The position numbers and the translations under genes are program-made. A stretch of DNA of 5,495 bases from Nitrospina sp. (GTDB lineage Bacteria > Nitrospinota > Nitrospinia > Nitrospinales > Nitrospinaceae), in contig SMVS01000125.1 in assembly GCA_004357435.1 (NCBI GenBank), positions 1 to 5,495 on the forward strand. The letters run 5' to 3'. The notes beneath the pieces were generated by a model. That model saw only the letters and a list, made by a program, of their open reading frames with translations, had not been told where the DNA came from and did no database searches. Position 1 is the stretch's first letter; every line of letters starts with the position of its first letter. Below, piece by piece: positions 1 through 5,332 of this stretch.

Positions 1-1758
1 CATGGCAAATCCACGCTGGTGGGCCGCCTGCTGGCGGACACCGACAGCCTGCCGACAGGCAAACTCGACTTCATCCAGAAAATCTGCGACCAGCAAGGCA
101 AGGATTTTGAGTTCGCGTTTCTGCTCGACGCGCTGGAAGAGGAGCAGAAGCAGGGCATCACCATCGACACGTCGCAGATTTTTTTCAACACCCGGAAACG
201 TCCTTACGTCATCATCGACGCGCCCGGGCACAAAGAGTTTCTCAAAAACATGGTGACCGGCGCGGCCTACGCCGAGGCGGCCCTGCTGTTGATCGACGCC
301 AGCGAAGGCGTGCAGGAACAATCGCGCCGGCATGGCTACATTTTGCGCTTGCTGGGTCTCACCCAGGTGGCGGTGGTCATCAACAAAATGGACTTGGTCG
401 GTTACGACGCCGAGGTCTATTACAAAATCAAATCCGAATACGAAGCGTTTCTCGCCTCGATCGACGTCCAGGCCATCGAATTCATTCCGGTCTCCGCCAA
501 GCTGGGCACCAACATCGCCAAAACCACCGGGGACATGCCTTGGTACAAAGGCCCGACGGTGCTGGAGATGCTCGATCGATTCCATGACGCCGTGCCGCAA
601 ACGCATCAGCCGTTTCGACTGCCGGTGCAGGATGTTTACAAGTTCGACGAACGCCGCATCATCGCGGGCCGCGTCGAGGCGGGCCGCGCCAAAGTGGGTG
701 ACGAAATTATTTTTTCGCCGTCCAACAAACGCGGCGTTATTCAGTCGATAGAAGGCTGGAGCGTGCCGGCAACGGCGCAGACCATCGAGGCTTCGCAATC
801 GGTGGGCATCTGCCTCGAAGACCAGATTTTTGTGGAGCGCGGGGAGATTGCCAGCCTGGTCAGCCAGATGCCGATCGTGACCACCACCTTCGACGCCAAC
901 GTGTTCTGGATGGGGAAACGCCACCTGAAGCAGGGCGTCAACTACCTGCTGAAGCTGGGCACACAAAATGTAGAGTGCGAGGTGGTGGATTTCAAAAAAG
1001 CCATCGACGCTTCGACCCTGGAAACCCTGCCCGATCAGGACTACATCGCCAAGAACGACGTGGCCGAACTGACCTTCCGCACCCGCCAACCGATCGCGTT
1101 TGACCTATTCACCGATATCGCGGAAACGGGCCGGTTCGTTCTGGTCGATGAGTACGATGTGTGCGGCGGCGGCATCATCACCTCGTTCACGCCGCTGTCG
1201 GAAGTCGACCGCCTGGCCAACGAAGTCCGGGAGCGCGATTCGCATTGGGTGCAAGGCCTCGTCACCCCCGAAATGCGCGCCTATCGCAACGGCCACATTG
1301 CCGCCATGATCCTGCTCACCGGCAAAGCCGGCGTGGGCAAGGCCCCGCTGGCAGGCAAGCTGGAAGAATCGTTGTTCAACCAAAACTACAAGAGCTACCT
1401 GCTCGACGGACGCAACATTCAGTGGGGCCTCAGCGCCGACATGGACCAGGAAACTTATTTCTCCGGCGGCGAAGCCCTGCGCCGGTTCGGCGAAGTCGCC
1501 AAACTATTCATGGACGCTGGCCACGTGCTCATCTCCACCTCCAATATATTCAATCAGGACGATCATTCCAACATCACCCTCCTGGTTCAACCCAGCCCGG
1601 TGATCGAGGTGCAGATCACCGACGACACGTTTCCCAAGGGCAAACCGGAAGTTGTCCTGACCGTGGCCGAGGCCGCCGACCACGATAAAGCCATTCAAAA
1701 AATCATCGATTACCTGAAAGAACAAAAAATCCTGATCGGCCAGAATTATTCCATATAG
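1..1758 (+). CDS. CysN/NodQ-like GTPase (sulfate adenylyltransferase large-subunit type) with degenerate APS-kinase-like C-terminal domain; 5' partial
   Basis: The reading frame is open from base 1 to the TAG at 1756-1758, giving 585 visible residues; the true start lies upstream. It is a translation-factor-type GTPase. Residues 1-5 are the end of G1 (HGKST), T54 in GITID is G2, DAPGH at 73-77 is G3, NKMD at 128-131 is G4 and SAK at 165-167 is G5. Beta-barrel domains follow to about residue 400. From about 430 a second P-loop fold resembles APS kinase (LLTGKAGVGKA, LDGRNIQWGL, RRFGEVAKLFMDAG). In the CysN family the GTPase drives ATP sulfurylase (sulfate + ATP to APS) in a complex with CysD; CysNC fusions also phosphorylate APS to PAPS. 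Here the kinase signature is damaged: A448 replaces the P-loop Ser/Thr and R471 replaces the second Asp of DGD, so kinase activity is doubtful. The total length would suit CysNC. The G1 and G3 wording is closer to EF-1A than to E. coli CysN. A cysD-like gene is expected upstream but lies outside the window. Confidence 0.85.
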   Translation, partial: HGKSTLVGRLLADTDSLPTGKLDFIQKICDQQGKDFEFAFLLDALEEEQKQGITIDTSQIFFNTRKRPYVIIDAPGHKEFLKNMVTGAAYAEAALLLIDASEGVQEQSRRHGYILRLLGLTQVAVVINKMDLVGYDAEVYYKIKSEYEAFLASIDVQAIEFIPVSAKLGTNIAKTTGDMPWYKGPTVLEMLDRFHDAVPQTHQPFRLPVQDVYKFDERRIIAGRVEAGRAKVGDEIIFSPSNKRGVIQSIEGWSVPATAQTIEASQSVGICLEDQIFVERGEIASLVSQMPIVTTTFDANVFWMGKRHLKQGVNYLLKLGTQNVECEVVDFKKAIDASTLETLPDQDYIAKNDVAELTFRTRQPIAFDLFTDIAETGRFVLVDEYDVCGGGIITSFTPLSEVDRLANEVRERDSHWVQGLVTPEMRAYRNGHIAAMILLTGKAGVGKAPLAGKLEESLFNQNYKSYLLDGRNIQWGLSADMDQETYFSGGEALRRFGEVAKLFMDAGHVLISTSNIFNQDDHSNITLLVQPSPVIEVQITDDTFPKGKPEVVLTVAEAADHDKAIQKIIDYLKEQKILIGQNYSI

Positions 1759-1787
1759 AAAGTCTCTGCTAGAAGGGGAAGTTATTC

Positions 1788-1958
1788 ATGCCCCACCATT
1801 GTGGACCGCCAGCAGAGAGCGGCCGTTGCCTGCAGGGGCACCCTGCCCGGCCAAGCGCCGGAGCAAAAAAGGCCAAACGCCGCTGGCGCTCAACAAGTGT
1901 GGGGGACAACTCAAAGCAGAGGCCCTCTGCCTCCGCCGCAGGGGGAAATTTCGATTGA
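1788..1958 (+). other. possible 56-codon ORF, basic low-complexity product (doubtful)
   Basis: An ATG at 1788 is preceded by AAGGGGAA (1773-1780) with a 7-nt spacer, a respectable ribosome binding site. The frame runs to TGA at 1956-1958. The product starts MPHHCGPP and is rich in Arg, Lys, Ser, Ala and Gly, with no domain that I recognise. The same bases are also open in another forward frame (1799-2005) and on the reverse strand (2053 down to 1769). That is typical of GC-rich non-coding DNA with few stops, and the segment is full of palindromes. I list it because of the ribosome binding site, but a repeat or structured intergenic element is more likely than a protein gene. Confidence 0.15.
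1832..1930. repeat. GC-rich palindromic patch with two related 15-bp palindromes and a 12-nt direct repeat
   Basis: GCAGGG-gca-CCCTGC lies at 1832-1846 and GCAGAGG-c-CCTCTGC at 1916-1930. The two 15-mers match at 12 of 15 positions. Between them, GGCCAAGCGCCG (1849-1860) recurs as GGCCAAACGCCG (1871-1882), 11 of 12 identical with a 22-nt period. AGCGCC (1854-1859) can pair with GGCGCT (1885-1890). No T-run follows either hairpin, so neither is a standard intrinsic terminator. The density of symmetry suggests a REP-like or other dispersed intergenic repeat, or a structured leader, but a single copy cannot decide. Confidence 0.4.
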
Positions 1959-1984
1959 CTTTTTCCGGGTCTCATGACAACGTA
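1955..1984 (+). promoter_or_regulatory. candidate promoter for the ferredoxin gene
   Basis: TTGACT at 1955-1960 is a good sigma-70 -35 match, placed 80 bp before the ferredoxin start. At the normal 17-18 nt spacing the sequence is CAACGT/AACGTA (1978-1984), a poor -10 box. The assignment therefore rests on the -35 and on the gene needing a promoter after a 281-bp gap. A weak -10 would fit an activator-dependent promoter. Confidence 0.25.
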
Positions 1985-1985
1985 A

Positions 1986-2008
1986 CGCTCAATTTTCCAA
2001 ATTGAGTG
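1986..2008. promoter_or_regulatory. perfect 8+3+8 palindrome upstream of ferredoxin gene (candidate operator or leader hairpin)
   Basis: CTCAATTT-tcc-AAATTGAG occupies 1988-2006 with perfect arms. The arms extend by a G-T and a C-G pair to 1986-2008 if read as RNA. It lies 16 nt before the GAGGG ribosome binding site (2025-2029) and covers the region where transcription would start from the TTGACT -35 at 1955. That position suits a repressor operator or a 5'-UTR hairpin. The half-site is not one I can assign: it is neither FNR-type TTGAT-N4-ATCAA nor CRP-type TGTGA-N6-TCACA. There is no U-tract, so it is not a terminator. Confidence 0.45.
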
Positions 2009-2039
2009 AACCACTCGCTTAACAGAGGGTTTTTCAGCC

Positions 2040-2348
2040 ATGCCAATAGTCACCGTTCACAATGCCGAGACTGGCGAGGTCACAACTTTCAAGGCCGGGT
2101 ACGGTGCCAACCTGCGCCAGGCCGCGCAGTTCCAGGATATCGATCTCTACCAGGGGATCTGGACCCAGCTCAACTGCCGTGGCATGGGTTTCTGTGGGAC
2201 CTGCCTGATCGAAGTGGACAACATGGAAAACGTGAGCGACCACAGCCTCATGGAAAAACTCCACAAGGTGGGCGAAAATCAGAAACTGGCCTGCCGCACC
2301 AAAATCTACGGCGACATCACCATCAAAGCCAACCTCACCAAGGATTGA
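2040..2348 (+). CDS. 2Fe-2S ferredoxin
   Basis: This 102-residue soluble protein has the ferredoxin (beta-grasp) layout. An N-terminal beta hairpin (MPIVTVHNAETGEV) is followed by the cluster loop NCRGMGFCGTC, with Cys46, Cys52 and Cys55, and the fourth ligand Cys85 in KLACRTKIYGD. The spacing is C-x5-C-x2-C-x29-C. The x5 spacing matches adrenodoxin/bacterial types rather than the x4 of plant photosynthetic ferredoxins. Length is normal for a single-domain ferredoxin and there is no signal peptide, so it should be a cytoplasmic one-electron carrier. GAGGG (2025-2029) sits 10 nt before the ATG. The partner is unknown. The upstream GTPase gene hints at sulfur assimilation, where ferredoxin can feed sulfite reductase, but a 281-bp gap and a possible own promoter argue against a tight operon. 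The gene converges with the membrane-protein gene, 40 bp away. Confidence 0.9.
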   Translation: MPIVTVHNAETGEVTTFKAGYGANLRQAAQFQDIDLYQGIWTQLNCRGMGFCGTCLIEVDNMENVSDHSLMEKLHKVGENQKLACRTKIYGDITIKANLTKD

Positions 2349-2388
2349 CCCGCAGAACGACGCGCAGTGCCTCTCCCCGGTTCCAACC

Positions 2389-2745
2389 TCAAAACATCTT
2401 CAGAAGAATCAATAACGGCAGAAGGATCAGTCCGATCACCGTCACCAGTCCGTGGTACATCACGTCCCATTTCCGGCTGATCGGGACAAGTGTGATAAAG
2501 TACAGGCAGATGGCGTAGTCCCACACGCTGTTTTCGGAGTGAACGCCATTCATCACCAGATAAAGCGCCAGACACACCAGGATTGAAACGTACATGATGA
2601 GGTGGGTCCGCAACCATTGCTTTTTTTTATTTTGCAGTGCCATGCCCAGGCCAATGAACAAATTCAAAATGTTGAGGCCCATGGCGGTGACCACCCAGAT
2701 GAGTGAAGGGGACGACCCGACCTGCGGGAAAATCGAAGCGAACAT
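2389..2745 (-). CDS. small multipass membrane protein, function unknown
   Basis: I do not recognise the family. The 118-residue product shows four hydrophobic segments, at about 15-37, 49-65, 74-89 and 98-115. They are separated by short polar loops, including a basic NKKKQW loop at 39-44 that by the positive-inside rule should be cytoplasmic. Histidines H48, H69 and H98 lie at or near helix ends, an arrangement that could bind haem or metal, but this is speculation. The hydrophobic pattern, and an AGGA ribosome binding site (minus strand, at 2754-2757) 8 nt before the ATG, show this is a real gene rather than a shadow. It converges with the ferredoxin gene. Its start codon is only 47 bp from that of the SDR gene on the other strand, so the two promoters must overlap or share regulation. 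A run of eight A in the coding strand (2621-2628) is a possible slippage site. Confidence 0.75.
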   Translation of the reverse strand: MFASIFPQVGSSPSLIWVVTAMGLNILNLFIGLGMALQNKKKQWLRTHLIMYVSILVCLALYLVMNGVHSENSVWDYAICLYFITLVPISRKWDVMYHGLVTVIGLILLPLLILLKMF

Positions 2746-2792
2746 AAAAAGGTTCCTGACGCTGCTAATGAATTGAAGGAAGGGATTCTAGC

Positions 2793-3590
2793 ATGAGTTT
2801 TGATTTGACCGGACGAAAAGTCCTCATCACCGGCGCCGGTGACGGCATCGGCCGTTCTCTGGCGCTGGCCTTCGGCGAAGCCGGAGCGCGGGTCGCCGGG
2901 TGCGCCCGCACCGAGACCCGCATGCAGTCGCTGGCCGATGACATCCAGGGCCACGGTCATGTCTTGCAAACCGCGGACCTGACCCGCCTGAAAGACCTGG
3001 AAGCGTTTCAAAAAGAGGTTCTGCAACAATTCGGCGGGCTGGACGTGCTGGTCAACAACCTCGGCGCCGTCGGCAAGCTGGCGGATTTTATGGAACTGTC
3101 CGACGCGGACTGGCAGGCATCGTTCGAGGTCAACCTTCTGCCCGCGGTGCGGCTCAGCCGGTTGTGCATCCCCAGCCTGCGCCAATCCAAAACCGCGCGC
3201 ATCATCAACATCACCTCCATCGCCGGCATCCAGCCCAGCCCCGTGTTCCCGCATTACAGCGCGATGAAAGCCGGGCTGTGCAACCTGACCTCGTCGCTGG
3301 CGCAAACCCTGGCGGGCGACGGCATTCTGGTCAACTCGGTATCGCCCGGCCCGGTGTGGAGCCGCTCGTGGGAAAATGAAGCCCGCGCGTCCGCCGAAAA
3401 ATCCGGCATCCCCATGGAAGCCGTGGCGCAGGAAATCAAAACTTCTACCGCGCAGACCGTTTTACTCAAGCGCATGGGCGTGCCAGAAGATGTCACCGGC
3501 CTCGTCCTGTTCCTCGCCTCCGACCACGCCTCGTGGGTCACCGCCACCAATTTCACCGTCGACGGCGGCGTGACCCAAAATCCTTATTGA
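2793..3590 (+). CDS. SDR-family oxidoreductase (classical short-chain dehydrogenase/reductase)
   Basis: The 265-residue protein is a complete classical SDR with a Rossmann fold. The cofactor motif TGAGDGIG is at 13-20, D62 begins DLT, and NNLG (88-91) is a variant of the usual NNAG. The catalytic tetrad is N114, S142, Y155 and K159 (YSAMK). The post-catalytic PGPV begins at P185, and the family's C-terminal DGG is present. R39 after the second beta strand suggests a preference for NADP(H), which is inference. Classical SDRs reduce or oxidise carbonyl/alcohol groups of many substrates (3-ketoacyl-ACP, sugars, ketones); the substrate cannot be read from this sequence. No signal peptide is visible, so it is cytoplasmic. 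AGGAAGGG ending at 2784 lies 8 nt before the ATG, which supports this start. It is divergent from the membrane-protein gene and 75 bp upstream of the split coiled-coil gene. Confidence 0.9.
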   Translation: MSFDLTGRKVLITGAGDGIGRSLALAFGEAGARVAGCARTETRMQSLADDIQGHGHVLQTADLTRLKDLEAFQKEVLQQFGGLDVLVNNLGAVGKLADFMELSDADWQASFEVNLLPAVRLSRLCIPSLRQSKTARIINITSIAGIQPSPVFPHYSAMKAGLCNLTSSLAQTLAGDGILVNSVSPGPVWSRSWENEARASAEKSGIPMEAVAQEIKTSTAQTVLLKRMGVPEDVTGLVLFLASDHASWVTATNFTVDGGVTQNPY

Positions 3591-3619
3591 ATTAAGTAGC
3601 GAATCGGAAGGAGAAAGTA

Positions 3620-3643
3620 GTGGGAAACCAGAGAACTTTTTAA
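3620..3643 (+). other. possible 7-codon minigene behind a strong ribosome binding site (doubtful)
   Basis: GGAAGGAG at 3606-3613 is a near-ideal Shine-Dalgarno sequence with no long ORF after it. Six bases on, a GTG (3620-3622) opens seven codons (MGNQRTF) ending in TAA at 3641-3643. That is 22 nt before the next gene's start. It may be a leader peptide, a remnant of a deleted gene, or a chance purine run. Confidence 0.12.
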
Positions 3644-3652
3644 AATAGTAGT

Positions 3653-3668
3653 GAGGTGTAGAGTAATG
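3653..3668 (+). promoter_or_regulatory. ribosome binding site that sets the start of the split coiled-coil gene
   Basis: GAGGTG (3653-3658) is 7 nt before ATG 3666-3668, an ideal arrangement. The longer in-frame GTG at 3651 overlaps this site and has no suitable site of its own, so the start is at 3666. Confidence 0.7.
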
Positions 3669-3833
3669 GGAATTTATGATGGTTTAAAAGATATTGTAGC
3701 CTTCATTCAAGAAAGCGGTAACGTCGAGTTGCTTCAGCGGTTCACCGCTCTTCAGACGGATGTTATGGGTTTGATTGAAAAGAACAATGAATTAATGTCA
3801 GCAAACTCTAATTTAAAAAAAGAGCTTGAATAA
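3666..3833 (+). CDS. short coiled-coil protein (N-terminal part of a split gene)
   Basis: From ATG 3666 the frame gives 55 residues before TAA at 3831-3833. It begins MGIYDGLKDIVAFIQE, then becomes a leucine-zipper-like helix with Leu at 22, 29, 36, 43 and 50, exactly every seven residues. The opening and the coiled coil resemble the N-terminal half of a widespread family of about 110-125-residue small proteins. In that family, as I recall it, a coiled coil is followed by a DGPFCxxCWD zinc ribbon; no function is known to me. That ribbon is found downstream in the same frame. If translated alone, this peptide could dimerise but would lack the ribbon. The codons are AT-rich, unlike the neighbouring genes. 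Confidence 0.6.
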   Translation: MGIYDGLKDIVAFIQESGNVELLQRFTALQTDVMGLIEKNNELMSANSNLKKELE

Positions 3834-3881
3834 TTAAAGGAAACGTCCCAAGTAAGCAAATCGCTTTCTTTTGAAGGAAAC

Positions 3882-4031
3882 ATGTATTGGTCGGTAGCGA
3901 AAAAGCTAGGAGGCTCAAAAGATGGTCCTTTCTGTCCAGGCTGTTGGGATTTAAATAAGAACCTTATTCGACTAATAAAACTGGAGAATAACTGGACATG
4001 CACTTCGTGTGAATTTAGTATTTGGGCATAA
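3882..4031 (+). CDS. possible restart: zinc-ribbon half as a separate 49-residue protein
   Basis: The only ATG between the internal TAA and the zinc ribbon is at 3882, giving MYWSVAKK followed by the full ribbon (FCPGCWD and TCTSCEF). AAGGA at 3874-3878 is only 3 nt from the ATG, closer than the usual 5-9 nt, so initiation would be weak. Translational coupling from the preceding 55-codon frame is unlikely to help, because its stop is 48 bp upstream. All four presumed zinc ligands are retained, so the fragment could fold if made. Confidence 0.2.
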   Translation: MYWSVAKKLGGSKDGPFCPGCWDLNKNLIRLIKLENNWTCTSCEFSIWA

Positions 4032-4129
4032 TAATCATTATCCTTTGATTTATCAGAATATTTGCAAGCTTCAAGTACCGGCTTTAACTATAAGGTTTAT
4101 CCCCCCCCTTCGCTCTTACCGCCCAAACT

Positions 4130-5191
4130 TCACATCCGTGCTTTTAATCCGTGGTAAATTTCCTCGATGATGGCGGGCAGGTCGTAACGGTAGTTCCAAT
4201 CCGGACAATCCTTTTGAAAACGGCGGACGTCGCTGATCCACCAGATGTGGTCGCCGAGGCGGTTGGTTTCATCGTAGGTCCAGTCGAGTTTGTTGCCGGT
4301 GATGTCTTGGCACAGCGTGATGGCTTCCAGCACCGAACAATTGCTGTGGCGCCCGCCGCCGATGTTGTACACCTGCGCGACTCCGGGTTTCAGGTAAAAA
4401 TGGTACAGCGCGTTCACCAGATCAGAACTGTGGATGTTGTCGCGCACCTGCTTGCCCTGATAACCGTAAAGCGTGTAGGGTTTTTTCTTGAGGGTGCAGA
4501 TCATGATGTAAGACAAAAACCCGTGCAGTTCGGTTCCGGAATGCGCCGACCCGGTCAGACACCCGCCCCTGAAACAACCCGTTTTCATGCCGAAGGTGCG
4601 CCCGTATTCCTGCACCAACAGATCGCCTGCAACTTTTGAAACGCCGAACAGGCTGTGGGTGGTGTCGTCCAGACCCATCGTTTCGTCGATGCCGTTTTTA
4701 TAATAGGGATGATCCGCCTGAATTTCCCAGCGCGTTTCAAGTTCCTTTAGCGGCAGGGCGTTGGGCCGGTCGCCGTACACCTTGTTGGTGGACAGGTTGA
4801 TGAACACCGCGTCGGGGCAATGCCGGCGCGTCATCTCCAACAACACCAGCGTGCCGTTGGCGTTGACGCTGAAATCCGTGATGGGATCACTCGCCGCCCA
4901 ATCGTGGGAAGGCTGGGCCGCGCAATGGACGATGAGTTGGATATCGGTATTGTGCTCACTGAACAACCGCGCCATATCTTTTTCAGACCGGATGTCCAAG
5001 GCGTGATGCCGGTAACCGGGGCATTCTTCCTCCAGCTTTTGCCGGTTCCACCGGGTGGAAGCTTCTTCGCCGAAAAATTCGGCGCGCATGTCGTTGTCGA
5101 CGCCATGCACCTGAAACTTTTTTTCGGAAAAGAACCGCACTGCTTCGGAACCGATCAATCCCGCCGAACCTGTCACGATCGCGATCGCCAA
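4130..5191 (-). CDS. NAD-dependent sugar-nucleotide epimerase, CDP-paratose 2-epimerase-like (extended SDR)
   Basis: The 353-residue protein matches the extended SDR family of RfbE/Tyv CDP-paratose 2-epimerases in length and motifs. The nucleotide-binding GSAGLIG is at 8-14, with D32 in VDNDMR for the NAD ribose. HCAAQPSHD is at 89-97, STNKVYGD at 134-141, HSLFGVSK at 179-186, FRGGCLTG at 207-214 and GKQVRDNIHSSDLV further on. Tyv converts CDP-paratose to CDP-tyvelose for O-antigen; the exact sugar here is unknown. F182 (codon TTC) stands where the catalytic Tyr of YxxxK is expected, while K186 and S134/T135 are present. The start is TTG at 5191, with AAAGGA 8 nt upstream on the minus strand. 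No in-frame ATG or GTG fits better, and the beta strand AIAIVTG begins at once. It is divergent from a phosphohexomutase gene, consistent with a cell-surface polysaccharide locus. Confidence 0.85.
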   Translation of the reverse strand: MAIAIVTGSAGLIGSEAVRFFSEKKFQVHGVDNDMRAEFFGEEASTRWNRQKLEEECPGYRHHALDIRSEKDMARLFSEHNTDIQLIVHCAAQPSHDWAASDPITDFSVNANGTLVLLEMTRRHCPDAVFINLSTNKVYGDRPNALPLKELETRWEIQADHPYYKNGIDETMGLDDTTHSLFGVSKVAGDLLVQEYGRTFGMKTGCFRGGCLTGSAHSGTELHGFLSYIMICTLKKKPYTLYGYQGKQVRDNIHSSDLVNALYHFYLKPGVAQVYNIGGGRHSNCSVLEAITLCQDITGNKLDWTYDETNRLGDHIWWISDVRRFQKDCPDWNYRYDLPAIIEEIYHGLKARM

Positions 5192-5207
5192 AACAAGTTT
5201 CCTTTAT
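5189..5207 (-). promoter_or_regulatory. ribosome binding site and TTG start of the epimerase gene
   Basis: On the minus strand the order is AAAGGA, then 8 nt, then TTG GCG ATC. The rare TTG start is chosen because the Rossmann strand begins immediately after it and the spacing is right. TTG starts usually lower initiation, so expression may be modest. Confidence 0.55.
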
Positions 5208-5332
5208 AAAAATCGGAATTTGAACACACTTTTTATGGAAAATCTCGCATTGCCATCATGCCGCTTTTGCTTTATCCTTGGCCCATAAATCATCTCACAT
5301 ATTCATTACGGTCAATATAACAGACATCCCTT
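5192..5332. promoter_or_regulatory. divergent intergenic promoter region (epimerase / phosphohexomutase)
   Basis: This 141-bp AT-rich spacer must drive both divergent genes. On the plus strand, TATAAC (5316-5321) is a fair -10 box ending 11 nt before the mutase ATG, with no recognisable -35. On the minus strand the same stretch holds TTGACC (reverse of 5309-5314), a fair -35, but the sequence 17-19 nt further on (around ATTTAT) is a poor -10. The two would overlap if real. I see no clear operator palindrome. Confidence 0.25.

Larger units (their letters stand above)
3666..4031 (+). pseudogene. coiled-coil + zinc-ribbon small protein, interrupted by one in-frame TAA
   Basis: Reading through the TAA at 3831-3833 (codon 56) keeps the same frame open to TAA at 4029-4031, followed at once by a second TAA. 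This gives a 121-position product. The downstream part contains FEGNMYW, then DGPFCPGCWD with C90 and C93, and NWTCTSCEF with C112 and C115. This is a CxxC...CxxC zinc ribbon of the kind normally joined to the upstream coiled coil. The leucine heptad 22-29-36-43-50 continues with Leu57 directly after the stop, so no base has been gained or lost. A single substitution such as GAA, CAA or AAA to TAA explains it. It is most simply a recently broken gene. Readthrough, or a separately translated ribbon, is possible. The AT-rich composition suggests horizontal origin. Confidence 0.7.

Noticed and set aside
1769..2053. 94-codon reverse-strand frame and 68-codon forward frame (1799-2005) across the intergenic region
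   Set aside because: No recognisable domain, no good ribosome binding site, and simultaneous openness of several frames in GC-rich palindromic DNA. The reverse frame also runs into the ferredoxin gene start.
2349..2388. Possible bidirectional terminator between the convergent ferredoxin and membrane-protein genes
   Set aside because: I could find no stable stem followed by a T-run on either strand in these 40 bases.
2664..3305. 213-codon reverse frame across the SDR gene
   Set aside because: It is a shadow of the SDR gene, which has every family motif on the plus strand. The reverse product shows no domain.
4101..4108. Run of eight C
   Set aside because: It lies downstream of both converging genes (22-29 nt past the epimerase stop), so a phase-variation role on a promoter or coding frame is not supported.
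4032..4129. ATAAT-C-ATTAT mini-palindrome (4031-4041) and AAGC/GCTT pairings as terminators
   Set aside because: The stems are short and AT-rich, and no T-tract follows them, so they fall below what I would call a terminator.
5176..5188. CGATCGCGATCG palindrome (contains GCGATCGC, HIP1-like)
   Set aside because: It encodes the AIAIV start of the epimerase and is explained by Ala-Ile codon repetition; a single copy.
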